Shown here: in pieces, positions 27,039 to 35,944 of the stretch
Position numbering within the stretch: position 1 is the stretch's first letter
How the letters are laid out: every line of letters begins with the position of its first letter
Source of the DNA: Anaerolineae bacterium
GTDB taxonomy: Bacteria; Chloroflexota; Anaerolineae; 4572-78; J111
NCBI GenBank assembly: GCA_022071955.1
Contig: JAJVIM010000015.1
Location: 1 to 64,000, forward strand
Direction of reading: 5' to 3'
Length of the DNA: 64,000 bases
Position numbers and translations under genes: made by a program
Notes under the pieces: generated by a model
Database searches by the model: none
Seen by the model: only the letters and a program-made list of their open reading frames with translations
What the model was told of the DNA's origin: nothing

Positions 27039-27991
27039 TATGGCACCAGACTCCTGTAACGGGCGCGGTGGATAAACACGCGCAGCAATCGCTGGGTAAA
27101 AGGCAGCTCTAATAGCTGACGTAAGGGGGGGATGGCGTTTACTTTTTGTGCCAAAGGGCGCAGCTCAATCTCATCACGCCATAGAATCCCGCACTGCTGC
27201 AAAGAATGCTCCCACACCGAATGGTTTTTGTGGTAGCTGTTAGGCAGCAACGTGGTTGGAATACCTAAAATGGACCCCAGTATTGACGAGTGCAGTCGAT
27301 TTGTCACAATCCGTTTAGCTCGGTGGTGCAATGCCAGCCATTGGTTAAAATCAAAACAAAAATGGATTGGGTCAATCCAAATGGCTAACAAATCCCGCTG
27401 ATTTTTAGAAAATGCTTCTTTATCGTTTCTGATTGCGTACAGGTCAAACCGTCGGTGTGGCACGGAGGTGGTTAAATCGGTTGCCTGTAAGTTTAGAGCA
27501 GTATCGTGATCCAGGCCAGGTTCAATCCAGCCGGGCAACAATGGTTTTATAATGTTGTATGATAATTTTTCTCTGGCAAACAACACGGCTGCGCCTGGAC
27601 TGCCGTGGGGCAGTTTATTAACAATTTCCCGCTTTATGAAATTTATATCCTGCGGGAAAGTTTGCGGCCCCAAAATAGTAATCGGATAACGCCCCACACT
27701 TTTGAGAAACGCTTGCATAGCAGTGGTTTCCGGGTATAACGGATTAATTCCGCCACCGCCGTTAATATACACTCCCACGTGAGATGGGTAATCCGTGTGC
27801 AAAAACGTGCCTACGTTGACAGACTGATGGTGAACGCCAGCCAATTTTGCCAGCTTTTCCGCACCCATCCAGAGGAGTTGGTCGCCAAAGTTGCCCCAGG
27901 GTTCAACAAATATGAACGGAGTCGCCCGATGTTCCTGAAACAGTTTGAATATATGTTGGGATACAATACCCGGTGACTCATCTGGCATCAT
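27038..27991 (-). CDS. Polysaccharide pyruvyl transferase-family protein
   Basis: 317 residues matching the WcaK/CsaB-type fold (GT-B like). Motifs seen: PWGNFGDQLLWMGAEKLAK near residues 31-49, the glycine-rich INGGGGINPLYPE near 74-86, the central ILGPQTFPQD, and RIVTNRLHSSILGSILGIPT, the usual C-terminal donor-binding signature with arginine and histidine. Characterised members transfer pyruvate from phosphoenolpyruvate to a sugar as a ketal, adding negative charge to a surface glycan; some relatives have other roles. Coupled by a one-base overlap to the GT2 gene at 25674 and 6 bp downstream of the PP-loop gene. Donor specificity is not proven. Confidence 0.85.
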   Translation of the reverse strand: MMPDESPGIVSQHIFKLFQEHRATPFIFVEPWGNFGDQLLWMGAEKLAKLAGVHHQSVNVGTFLHTDYPSHVGVYINGGGGINPLYPETTAMQAFLKSVGRYPITILGPQTFPQDINFIKREIVNKLPHGSPGAAVLFAREKLSYNIIKPLLPGWIEPGLDHDTALNLQATDLTTSVPHRRFDLYAIRNDKEAFSKNQRDLLAIWIDPIHFCFDFNQWLALHHRAKRIVTNRLHSSILGSILGIPTTLLPNSYHKNHSVWEHSLQQCGILWRDEIELRPLAQKVNAIPPLRQLLELPFTQRLLRVFIHRARYRSLVP

Positions 27992-27997
27992 TTTGAA

Positions 27998-29296
27998 TTA
28001 TCCATCAATAGCGCCCAGTTCTTTTGTCAGCCACCCTTTTAAACGGCCAATTCCGCCCCGCCACGAGCGTTGAAAAGAGCGCTGCCGGCGATAGGCGTCA
28101 ATAGCTGCGGCCGGTACAAGCAACGGATAGGCCCCCCACAAAATGCCCTTGTACAATGCCCGGCGCAAGCGATTAGCTGGCGGCGCATTTAGCATTTTTT
28201 TGTTGTACGCAACGGTTTTTTCCAGCACTGACACCCACGAGTCGGTATTGTTTGCTGTCTTTGCGGCGTCAATGATTTGTTCAAACTCGCCAATCTGGGT
28301 CAAGTTGAGATGAGTTATTTCGCTAATTTGAGCGTCACTGACATCATTTTCAAAACATTCCGGCGCAGATAAGCCTATCACTCTAAAGTTCAAGATAGTT
28401 CGAACACATTTTTCGCATTGACCGCAGTTTTTATCTTTATCTTGACCCTGCCAGCAGACCCGCAAATATTTATTGGCTTCCGGCCAATCTGAAATGACCT
28501 GGATTTTTTTGGTACGGGTGTAAGCAGCACCATCGTGAATAAATTGAAAACTGTCACTGGCAAGCATAGGGTCTGTAATTGGATTGGAGCCCCACGGGAT
28601 CAACAGTTTTTTGTAGGGTTCAGTACTGCCATAAAGCCCCACTGAATATTTTTGTTGCAACAACATCAAACACGATGCCGCTCCTGCCGCATGACAGTCC
28701 TCCCAGTTGTCGCCGAGGTCTCTAAAATTAGTGGCGATTGGCAACAGTTGAACACCCAGGCTGGCCAGCATTTTTTGGGCCTTGAGTTTGGCCCGGTTGA
28801 ATACGTCCGTCTGGTTTAACGGGATGTCAAACCCGTGGACCATCACTCCGGCATGTAAATTGCGCTGCTGCCGTCCACACAGCCCCTGGCTGTGCCGCCA
28901 CGCAGTAAAACAAGAATCTACGCCGCCGGAGAAAGCCACTACGGCTTCATTAGCGGGTGCAGGGGATGATTCCTGTTCGGTGTCAGCCAAAATGTTGATT
29001 TTGATATAACGTTCCGGTTTCCAGGAGACCCAGGCCGCCTGGAATTCTTCCAGGTTTCGCAGGAGTGACGGTGAAACCTGGCCATGAACAACCAAATCCG
29101 TGGCCTGTCGCATAGCCAAGAACAACGCGCCGACCACAAAGGGATCACTACTTGGTGTAATGGCGGTCTTGTGCTCAACTGGGACACGATACCAAAGCGT
29201 AGTGCGTGCGTGCTGAGTGTTTTCAAGCACTACATTTATTGTGATTGAACCATTTGATTCGGTTATATTATCCAACCAAAGGTGAGTTTGGGGCAT
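27998..29296 (-). CDS. PP-loop (ATP-pyrophosphatase, QueC-like) protein of a polysaccharide locus
   Basis: 432 residues from ATG 29296, preferred because GGAAA lies about 6 bp upstream. The N-terminal ~120 residues are unassigned, with NILAD before the loop. The PP-loop FSGGVDSCFTAWRHSQG is near residue 128. A later Cys cluster CGQCEKCVRTILNF near 310 resembles the zinc-binding motif of QueC/7-cyano-7-deazaguanine synthase. The last ~60 residues are hydrophobic then basic. It is unlikely to be QueC: no queuosine genes are present, the protein is twice as long, and it sits between a pyruvyltransferase gene and an asparagine-synthase-like gene. Such enzymes adenylate a carboxylate or carbonyl before amide or nitrile formation, so modification of a sugar acid is possible. 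Function unknown. Confidence 0.75.
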   Translation of the reverse strand: MPQTHLWLDNITESNGSITINVVLENTQHARTTLWYRVPVEHKTAITPSSDPFVVGALFLAMRQATDLVVHGQVSPSLLRNLEEFQAAWVSWKPERYIKINILADTEQESSPAPANEAVVAFSGGVDSCFTAWRHSQGLCGRQQRNLHAGVMVHGFDIPLNQTDVFNRAKLKAQKMLASLGVQLLPIATNFRDLGDNWEDCHAAGAASCLMLLQQKYSVGLYGSTEPYKKLLIPWGSNPITDPMLASDSFQFIHDGAAYTRTKKIQVISDWPEANKYLRVCWQGQDKDKNCGQCEKCVRTILNFRVIGLSAPECFENDVSDAQISEITHLNLTQIGEFEQIIDAAKTANNTDSWVSVLEKTVAYNKKMLNAPPANRLRRALYKGILWGAYPLLVPAAAIDAYRRQRSFQRSWRGGIGRLKGWLTKELGAIDG

Positions 29297-29368
29297 AAGA
29301 ATTTCCAACAGGCGGCTGGCTGGTTGAAAGGCGCATATAGAGCAAAGTCCAAATCTGCGCCCCGGAAC

Positions 29369-31177
29369 CTATAGATTGTTTTTTGACCAGAGTAAAATTC
29401 CAAGCAACAGTTTAAGGCCTGAGGCATCGATGATTCCATCTTTAAGCTGGATAGAAACATCGGGTGGTGGTAAAACCTCGGCGAGTGTCTCTTTGTTAAA
29501 AATATACTGCACCCGTTCACGGTATTGTTCTGCCTCGCGCCGGATAACCCGCCACCCGGCCCCATTGATGTTATATACCCGGTAATAATAACGTCGCTCT
29601 TCTGACGAATTGGTTACGGCCTGGCTCTCAAAATTTAGAAATCCAAACCGATGGCGAAGGTGTCGGCTAATTTGATAACGCAATCGTGGCCGAAGGGGGG
29701 AAGTATCATAAGAATTTCGATCCAGTGGCAGGGCCGCTAATTTTGGAAATTGGGCGCATAATAGCTCTTGTTGAGCACGTCGCTGAGTCAGGGTTGCGGC
29801 TGGCATCCCTGCCATTGTGGCCAATACTTTACGATCAATCACTGGAACAACCGGCCATGCGCCAAACGAGTAACGCCATAAAGCAGAACCGGTATGAAAT
29901 CTCTGGCGATGGTAGAGATCAAATACCCAGGCGCGTTGCGACTCCTGATCAGAAAGGCTTTTATAGGTTTTTTCTATCTGGGCGACTGTTTCTTGAACCA
30001 GCTCGCCGAATGGCTTGTGGTGAAATAGGTTTGTCAGTAAATTGGGATTAATTCCCCAGCCATTTAGTTTTTTGAAGAACTGGCCAAACGACATTGAGTT
30101 ATTCAAATGAGAGAACGCCCAGGTAATATGTGTCCCGCCTATAATTGGGTCCATTATGTAACCAGCAACAAGACGAGGCGCGATCTTCTTTAAATGGGGA
30201 TAAACTCCCCAGTCCATTATGTTGCTGAACCCGTTACAGTTATGTTCCCATCTGCTTTGCAAATCAGCAAAGTTGGCATACTGGTCAATAGAGATATCTG
30301 CCGTGGTGTGTTCAAAGCCCAGAGAACGAGCCACCGGCACCGCGCATTGCATTTCCAGGTCTGTGCTTAACCCCAATGTTAGTGTTGCAACATTGGCATG
30401 CTTTTGATGCAAATACCCGGCTAACATCCGGGAGTCCATTCCGCCCGAAAGAAGCTGAACGTAGCGATCAGCGGGGGTTATATGACGCGAAACAGCCTCG
30501 TCAAGCGCATGATGCATAATCTCTACATGAGCCGAAAACGGCAGGTCGAAATATTGCCTTGACGGTGTAATCTTATATTGTTCCCATTCCCGCGATGTTT
30601 CTTTTGGGTGCCAGATTAATAAATGTCCGGCGGGGAGGCGACGCACACTTTTTAGCAAGGTGTGCCCGTTTACTAACCCGTTTGTGAGCAGCAGCCCAAC
30701 AAGACCTGCCGGGTCGAGTTCGGTCTTAAAATCGGGGTGATGCCTAAATAGTTCTGGGCTTGACCCAATCAACAATATATTTTGGCCGGCGTAATAGTAA
30801 ACAGGAAACAAGCCAAGTAAGTCGGCTCCCAAAACTAAACCGGCATCTAAGCTATAGGTAACGGCGGCATGGAAGCCATCCAAAGCACATGGGCGGTGTT
30901 CAGGGATATTACACCATAGCTGCCGTAGCAATGTTGCATCTATCCTTTCCTGTTTTGCGCTATCTATGGCATCGCCCCAAATAACGGCGGCTCCGGTTTT
31001 ATCTGCTGTCTGACTAATAGGTGCATGGATGTCTGCGGCCCAAATAGCACAAAAATCTGCTGTGGAACACTGATTAGTAACCAGGCCATCAACCGGCGAT
31101 ATTAAAGGTTGGACTGTGTTAATAAATTCATTGCGTTGTTTCGCATCTGGATCGATAACGATTATGAAATTGGCCAT
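29369..31177 (-). CDS. Asparagine-synthase-like protein lacking the glutaminase nucleophile
   Basis: 602 residues. The N-terminal ~200 residues resemble the class II amidotransferase domain in outline (GFHAAVTYSL, DLLGLFPVYYY), but the catalytic Cys expected right after the initiator Met is absent (MANFIIVID). The C-terminal part has the AsnB synthetase PP-loop LSGGMDSRMLAGYL (residues 243-256), then SLGFEHTTADIS and a long helical end. Canonical AsnB makes asparagine from aspartate, ATP and glutamine; loss of Cys2 means it cannot take ammonia from glutamine. AsnB-like proteins in antibiotic and capsule clusters form other amide bonds. With the PP-loop protein next to it, this suggests amidation of a glycan acid. 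It follows the wzt-like gene by 27 bp. Confidence 0.82.
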   Translation of the reverse strand: MANFIIVIDPDAKQRNEFINTVQPLISPVDGLVTNQCSTADFCAIWAADIHAPISQTADKTGAAVIWGDAIDSAKQERIDATLLRQLWCNIPEHRPCALDGFHAAVTYSLDAGLVLGADLLGLFPVYYYAGQNILLIGSSPELFRHHPDFKTELDPAGLVGLLLTNGLVNGHTLLKSVRRLPAGHLLIWHPKETSREWEQYKITPSRQYFDLPFSAHVEIMHHALDEAVSRHITPADRYVQLLSGGMDSRMLAGYLHQKHANVATLTLGLSTDLEMQCAVPVARSLGFEHTTADISIDQYANFADLQSRWEHNCNGFSNIMDWGVYPHLKKIAPRLVAGYIMDPIIGGTHITWAFSHLNNSMSFGQFFKKLNGWGINPNLLTNLFHHKPFGELVQETVAQIEKTYKSLSDQESQRAWVFDLYHRQRFHTGSALWRYSFGAWPVVPVIDRKVLATMAGMPAATLTQRRAQQELLCAQFPKLAALPLDRNSYDTSPLRPRLRYQISRHLRHRFGFLNFESQAVTNSSEERRYYYRVYNINGAGWRVIRREAEQYRERVQYIFNKETLAEVLPPPDVSIQLKDGIIDASGLKLLLGILLWSKNNL

Positions 31178-31204
31178 AATCCAAGGGTCCTTACCTGGAG
31201 GAAT

Positions 31205-32470
31205 CTAGCCCAACTCCCAGGAGTGCTCAACGAGGGCTGTTGAATGCTGCATTGGCGGTAAATATAATGTCTCAAAAAATACGCTTGCTTCTACATCAAA
31301 AATGCAGGCTGTGGGCGCCCAATCCATGCTTCCAAAATTATCACTTGTGGCAACAGCGATTTTATACTGGCCCAATGGCAACGGAAGTTTGGGGATGTGG
31401 CAGATGATTTTCCCTTGTCCCTTTTTGATCTTAAATTTTTTGGCTTGCGTTTGTACATGACAATTTGTAACAGCCACGCCCTGTTGATTATAGATGGTAA
31501 GTGTAAAGCTCACATCAGATAAATCTTCAGAGCTTATAAATTCTTGTACTATATCTATTGGCGAACCGGAAATTGGCGTTGTAACTTGCTCACCGGCCTT
31601 ATCCTGTAAATATACGTTTGCATATCGGATTCGGCCATCCCCCTGGCGTTCTGAGGCGTGTTTAAGCAGATTTTGATCGTCACTCGCAAAGATTGTGTTT
31701 GCCAAATACCAGGCAACAGTTTCTTCTGATGGGCCTTTGGCCGCGATGGTCCCTTTTTGAAGTACCACCACATTTTGGCAGAGTTGAGTGATTGCCCCCA
31801 TATTGTGACTCACAAACAGAACCGTTCTTCCGGCTTTGGTGATGTCACCCATTTTACCCAGGCATTTTTTTTGAAATTCAGCATCACCAACGGCCAGCAC
31901 TTCATCTACCATCAAAATTTCTGGCTCAAGGTGGGCCGCTACCGAAAAGGCAAGCCGAACTTTCATGCCGGAGGAATATCGTTTAACCGGCGTGTCCAGA
32001 AATTGCTCTACCCCGGAAAAGTCCACAATCTCATCAAACTTGCGCTCAATTTCGGCTTTGCGCATGCCTAAAATAGCCCCGTTCAGGTAGATGTTTTCCC
32101 GTCCGGTCAATTCATCGTGGAAGCCGGTGCCGACTTCAAGCAGCGAGCCAACCCGGCCATCAATAATGGCTCGTCCGCGTGTTGGTTCGGTGATTTGAGA
32201 CAATATTTTAAGCAAAGTGCTTTTGCCCGCGCCGTTGCGACCAATAATGCCCACAACTTCGCCGTGGGTTATATCAAACGATACATCTTTGAGCGCCCAC
32301 AACGTGTCTTTTGCTTCTGCGTTTTGCCGATGCCCATTTCTTCGCAGCCAGTTAGCCGGAGCATTTAACCCCGTCATAATCGCATCGCGCAGCGTATCGT
32401 TTCGATGCTGGAGTTTGCCAATTTTGTACTTTTTGCTGAGATTTTCTACTCGAACAGCATAATTGCTCAT
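31205..32470 (-). CDS. wzt: ABC exporter ATPase, Wzt-like (second system)
   Basis: 421 residues. ATPase domain: Walker A GRNGAGKST, signature YSSGMKVRLAFSVAAH, Walker B ILMVDEVLAVGD, switch region FVSHNMGAI. C-terminal ~270-421: Wzt-type glycan-recognition domain with YLQDKAGEQVTTPISGSPID, different from the domain of the protein at 19598. Works with the permease at 32497 to move a lipid-linked glycan across the membrane. It is followed by the asparagine-synthase-like, PP-loop, pyruvyltransferase-like and four GT2 genes, which are probably co-transcribed with this exporter. Confidence 0.92.
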   Translation of the reverse strand: MSNYAVRVENLSKKYKIGKLQHRNDTLRDAIMTGLNAPANWLRRNGHRQNAEAKDTLWALKDVSFDITHGEVVGIIGRNGAGKSTLLKILSQITEPTRGRAIIDGRVGSLLEVGTGFHDELTGRENIYLNGAILGMRKAEIERKFDEIVDFSGVEQFLDTPVKRYSSGMKVRLAFSVAAHLEPEILMVDEVLAVGDAEFQKKCLGKMGDITKAGRTVLFVSHNMGAITQLCQNVVVLQKGTIAAKGPSEETVAWYLANTIFASDDQNLLKHASERQGDGRIRYANVYLQDKAGEQVTTPISGSPIDIVQEFISSEDLSDVSFTLTIYNQQGVAVTNCHVQTQAKKFKIKKGQGKIICHIPKLPLPLGQYKIAVATSDNFGSMDWAPTACIFDVEASVFFETLYLPPMQHSTALVEHSWELG

Positions 32471-32496
32471 ATCAGGTGGCCTTTGAGATGTGTGAT

Positions 32497-33390
32497 CTAA
32501 ACGATGTCCGCAAAAGTTCGTTCGGTGGTTCGGAAAAATACAATGCCACTCATCAGCACAACCAATGTGATCAAACTGGCAAAAACAGATAACAACCCCG
32601 GCGGTTGAACATTAACCAAAACGTTGCCGAGTAAGGTCCAGCGGAAACCTTCCACAACCGCGGTCATTGGGTTCAGCGCCAGTAAAAAACGGAATCTTTC
32701 AGGAATAATGGTCGAGCTGTAAATTACGGGGGTCGCGTACATCCAAATCTGGACGATGAAAGGAATTATGTGTTTGATATCGCGATAGCGCACGTTCAGC
32801 GCCGATAACCACAGCCCGAAACCGAGTGCAGTTAGCATCGCCAGCAAAACCAAAATGGGCAGCAACACAATCCCGGCGGTTGGGGGTATTCCGTAGATAA
32901 ACATCAACCCAATCAATACCAGAAACGCGACCCCCAGGTCTGCCAACCCCGATAACACGCCGGCAATTGGCAAGATCAGCCTGGGAAAGTAAATCTTGGT
33001 GAGAAGCTGAGAATTATCAACCAGGCTGGTGGCTGATCGGGTTAGGGAGTTGGCAAAGTATTGCCACGGCAACAAAGCCGCAAAGGCAAAAATGGGGTAT
33101 GGGGCGCCGTTGGAAGGTACGCGCAACAACAGACCAAAAATAATTGTAAAAATGATCATGCTCACAACCGGCTGCAGCACAATCCAGATTACGCCCAGTA
33201 AAGTTTGTTTATAACGCACTTTAACATCACGCCACACCAAAAAATAGAGCAGCTCGCGGTAGTGCCACAATCGCTGCAACTGCAGCGAGCGCCAACCCCG
33301 GGTGGGTTCAAGTACAAGTTGGGGCCGGGCTGTCGCTGGTGCGGCTGGTGTTAACATCGAAACAGGTATTTCGTTAGAATTGCTCGCCAA
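32497..33390 (-). CDS. wzm: ABC exporter permease, Wzm-like (second system)
   Basis: 297 residues with a TTG start at 33390, GGAG nine bases upstream; an ATG (Met12) lies further in. The N-terminal ~35 residues are soluble. The hallmark RDVKVRYKQTLLGVIWIVLQP precedes about six membrane segments, ending FFRTTERTFADIV. It pairs with the ATPase at 31205 and is paralogous to the permease at 20914 (shared PYPIFAFAALLPWQYFANSL and IWMYATPVIY patterns). Its own conserved promoter lies about 180 bp upstream. Confidence 0.92.
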   Translation of the reverse strand: MASNSNEIPVSMLTPAAPATARPQLVLEPTRGWRSLQLQRLWHYRELLYFLVWRDVKVRYKQTLLGVIWIVLQPVVSMIIFTIIFGLLLRVPSNGAPYPIFAFAALLPWQYFANSLTRSATSLVDNSQLLTKIYFPRLILPIAGVLSGLADLGVAFLVLIGLMFIYGIPPTAGIVLLPILVLLAMLTALGFGLWLSALNVRYRDIKHIIPFIVQIWMYATPVIYSSTIIPERFRFLLALNPMTAVVEGFRWTLLGNVLVNVQPPGLLSVFASLITLVVLMSGIVFFRTTERTFADIV

Positions 33391-33567
33391 ATCAACTGTC
33401 TCCGTAAAACAGAAATTAAATGAGTGAGATGTAACACCTTTGTTGGGTTAGAATATTGGAGAAATATTGGGAAGGAACAAAGTTACACAGCAATATCTTT
33501 GAAAAGAGTTAGAGAGAATTGGACGTTGCCGTATTGGCTTGCCACATACCAAGTCTATCAAAGAATC

Positions 33568-33596
33568 CTTATATCTACATGAGAGAAATGTTATAA
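33568..33596 (-). promoter_or_regulatory. Promoter of exporter unit 2 (shared with 22040-22068)
   Basis: On the minus strand: -35 TTATAA (33591-33596), 17-nt spacer, -10 TATAAG (33568-33573), preceded by TCTAACTTTC. The hexamers, spacing and upstream bases match the promoter of the first exporter unit. It lies in the 219-bp gap between the GT4 gene and wzm, which holds nothing else recognisable. Confidence 0.65.
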
Positions 33597-33609
33597 GAAA
33601 GTTAGAGAA

Positions 33610-34758
33610 TTAGATTGTGTCTTCGGGGTGTTGCTTGCCCGCCAGTGCGCGATACACCGCCTCATGCTCCCGGGCGGCTCTGGCCCAGGAAAACTCCCGC
33701 GCCCGGGCCAGCGAACGCCCGCGTAGTTCAGTTTGCAGCGCCGCGTCAGCCAGCAACCGGCGCAGCGCAGCAACCAGCTCGGTGGTGCGGGTGGGGTCAA
33801 TCAACAGCCCGGCTTCCGCGACAACTTCGGGCAGGCTGCTGCTGCGGCTGCAAATAACCGGCGTGCCGCAGGCCATCGCTTCCAGCGGCGGCAAGCCAAA
33901 ACCTTCGTATAGCGAGGGGTAAACAAAAACCTGGGCCAGTTCAAAAAAGGCCGGCAAATCGGCTTCGGCGACAAAACCGGGAAAAATCACCCGCTCGGTT
34001 AGCCCCAACTGTTGCAATTTTTGAAAAAATTCATCGTACAGCCAGCCTTTTTTGCCCACCAGCACCAGCGCCAAATCGGGGAAGTCCGGCAAAATGGCCT
34101 GAAACGCTTCCAGCAGGCGCGACAGGTTTTTACGGGGTTCGATGGTGCCCACGTGCAAAATGAATCGTTCCGGCAGGTTGTACTGCTGCCGAACCCGCTG
34201 CAAGGCAGCGGCGTTATCCGCCGGCTTAAAGTAGGGCGCGGCGGCTTCGTAAATCACTTTGATTTTTTCCGGGGGCAACTTGTAAAATTTGATGGCGTCC
34301 TGCCGCGAACATTCTGAGGGGGTGATGATTGCGTTGGCGGCGCGCAAAAAACGGGGCATGGCAAAGGTGAGATACCAGCGGTTGTACGGCAAATGGTATT
34401 CCGGGTAGTGCAGAAAAATCAGATCGTGCAGGGTGAAGACGGTGCGCGCCCGGCCAAAATGGGCCAGCAGGTGATTGGTAGCGTGGAACACTTCGCCGGC
34501 GGCAAAGGTGGTGTCCATTGGCCAGCGCAGCAGCTGCGACAACAGCACCGCCATGCGCCACGGTTTATTGCCCACATTGACGCTGGTGTGCGGCAGGTGG
34601 CTCAGATAATCCGGCAGTTGCGCCTCGCCTTGCCGGTTGTAAAACAGACGCAGCCGGATGTTGGTGTGCTCTGCCAGAGCGCGGGCCAGCTCGCCGGCGT
34701 AGCGACCCAGCCCGGCGTGTTTTTGAACGGTGGGTGAAACATCGATGGTGACGTGCAT
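33610..34758 (-). CDS. GT4-family glycosyltransferase (mannosyltransferase-like)
   Basis: 382 residues from ATG 34758 (MHVTIDVSPTVQKHAGLGRYAGEL). The frame stays open for 159 codons further upstream, but that stretch only mirrors the antisense of the neighbouring GT4 gene, so it was excluded. GT-B fold: GLGRYAGEL near the N-terminus, HVGTIEPRKNLSRLLEAF in the middle, and the EX7E motif in YEGFGLPPLEAMACGTPV near residues 295-311. Clearly paralogous to the GT4 gene immediately upstream (34808). A 49-bp gap holding heptamer repeats separates the two. Sugar specificity unknown. Confidence 0.9.
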   Translation of the reverse strand: MHVTIDVSPTVQKHAGLGRYAGELARALAEHTNIRLRLFYNRQGEAQLPDYLSHLPHTSVNVGNKPWRMAVLLSQLLRWPMDTTFAAGEVFHATNHLLAHFGRARTVFTLHDLIFLHYPEYHLPYNRWYLTFAMPRFLRAANAIITPSECSRQDAIKFYKLPPEKIKVIYEAAAPYFKPADNAAALQRVRQQYNLPERFILHVGTIEPRKNLSRLLEAFQAILPDFPDLALVLVGKKGWLYDEFFQKLQQLGLTERVIFPGFVAEADLPAFFELAQVFVYPSLYEGFGLPPLEAMACGTPVICSRSSSLPEVVAEAGLLIDPTRTTELVAALRRLLADAALQTELRGRSLARAREFSWARAAREHEAVYRALAGKQHPEDTI

Positions 34759-34760
34759 TT

Positions 34761-34794
34761 CAGAATACAGAGTCCAGAATACAGAGTTCAGAAG
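34761..34794. repeat. Heptamer repeat between the two GT4 genes
   Basis: CAGAATA, CAGAGTC, CAGAATA, CAGAGTT, CAGAAG in perfect 7-nt phase fills most of the 49-bp gap. Confidence 0.85.
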
Positions 34795-34807
34795 ATTCGG
34801 ATGATTC

Positions 34808-35938
34808 TTAACCGGCCAGGCGCTGGTACAGTTGCACCAGTTGGCCAGCCATTGCCGGCCAGGTGAATTTGGCCGCCTGGTTGATGCCGGCCGCAGCGAG
34901 CCGCGCTCGCCGGGAGTCATCGGCCAGCAAAGCGGCGATGGCTTGCTGCATCTCGTCCACGTCTTCGGGGTTGACCAGCAGCCCGGCCTGGCCCACAACC
35001 TCTGGCAGAGCCGAGCGGCAGGAAGCGACGACCGGCGTACCGCAGGCCATCGCTTCCAGCGCCGGCAAACCAAAACCTTCGTATAGCGATGGATATACAA
35101 ACAGCGTGGCCGCGCTGTAGAGCGCCGGCAGGTCGTCATCGGGTGCGTAGCCGGGGAATAAAACCCGGCCGGCCAGCCCCAGGTTGTCAATCTCGGCCAG
35201 CAGCGCCGCCGAGTCCCAGCCCCGGCCGCCAACAATCACCAGCCGCGTATCCCGGTTGAGCCGGGCAAAGGCCTGCACAAGTCGCAGATAATTTTTGCGG
35301 GGTTGAATGGTGCCCAGACTCAAAATAAACGGGGCGTTGCCCAGCCCGTATTTGCGCCGAATTTGAGCCAGGTTGGCCGGGGCGGTAATCGGTTTAAAAT
35401 GGGCCGATACGCCGTGATAGAGCACGCTGATTTTTTCCGGCAGCGTGCCGTACAACTCAATCAAATCCTGTCGCGTGGCCTCAGACACAGCGATGACGTG
35501 ATCGGCTCGCTGCACCGAGCGCGGCACCCAGGTATTGAGATGGCGCGTCATACCGGGCATCACGCTTTCCGGGTGGCGCACAAACGATAAATCGTGGACG
35601 GTGACCAGGCTTTTGGTGGCGCGGTTCAGCGGCGGCAGAAAAAAATCGGTGGCGTGATACAGGTTGAGCGGGCCGGTCCACAGGTTGATGGGCAGCGGCA
35701 ATTGCAGCCGAAACCAGAGCCGGGCCAGCCAGCGTTCGGTGAGGCGGGTGGTGTGCCACGAAAAATTGGGGGCCGGTTGCGGCGGCAGCTCCGCCCGGCG
35801 GGCATCGGCAGCAAACAACCGCACCTCGATATCGGCCGCCAGCCCGGCCAGCGCCTGTACCAGCTCGCGGGTGTAGCGGCCAATCCCCGCCGACTGGTGG
35901 ATGGCCGCAGTGTAGTCAACGCCAATTCTCAGTTTCAT
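34808..35938 (-). CDS. GT4-family glycosyltransferase, first gene of the minus-strand polysaccharide locus
   Basis: 376 residues, ATG at 35938. N-terminal MKLRIGVDYTAAIHQSAGIGRYTREL, donor-domain LSLGTIQPRKNYLRLVQAF, and the EX7E motif in YEGFGLPALEAMACGTPVV. GT-B, retaining. A candidate minus-strand promoter (TTGACA at 35968-35973, 17 nt, CATAGT at 35945-35950) would start transcription at or next to the ATG, so the message may be nearly leaderless; no ribosome site is obvious. Tandem duplicate of the gene at 33610. Confidence 0.9.
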   Translation of the reverse strand: MKLRIGVDYTAAIHQSAGIGRYTRELVQALAGLAADIEVRLFAADARRAELPPQPAPNFSWHTTRLTERWLARLWFRLQLPLPINLWTGPLNLYHATDFFLPPLNRATKSLVTVHDLSFVRHPESVMPGMTRHLNTWVPRSVQRADHVIAVSEATRQDLIELYGTLPEKISVLYHGVSAHFKPITAPANLAQIRRKYGLGNAPFILSLGTIQPRKNYLRLVQAFARLNRDTRLVIVGGRGWDSAALLAEIDNLGLAGRVLFPGYAPDDDLPALYSAATLFVYPSLYEGFGLPALEAMACGTPVVASCRSALPEVVGQAGLLVNPEDVDEMQQAIAALLADDSRRARLAAAGINQAAKFTWPAMAGQLVQLYQRLAG

Positions 35939-35944
35939 GGCCTA

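Noticed and set aside
27998..29296. Annotation as QueC (queuosine precursor synthesis)
   Set aside because: PP-loop and Cys motif fit, but length is nearly double, no other queuosine genes are near, and the context is polysaccharide modification.
34759..35235. 159-codon upstream extension of the GT4 frame at 33610
   Set aside because: It overlaps the coding region of the neighbouring GT4 gene in another frame and reads as low-complexity shadow; the normal GT4 N-terminus begins at 34758.
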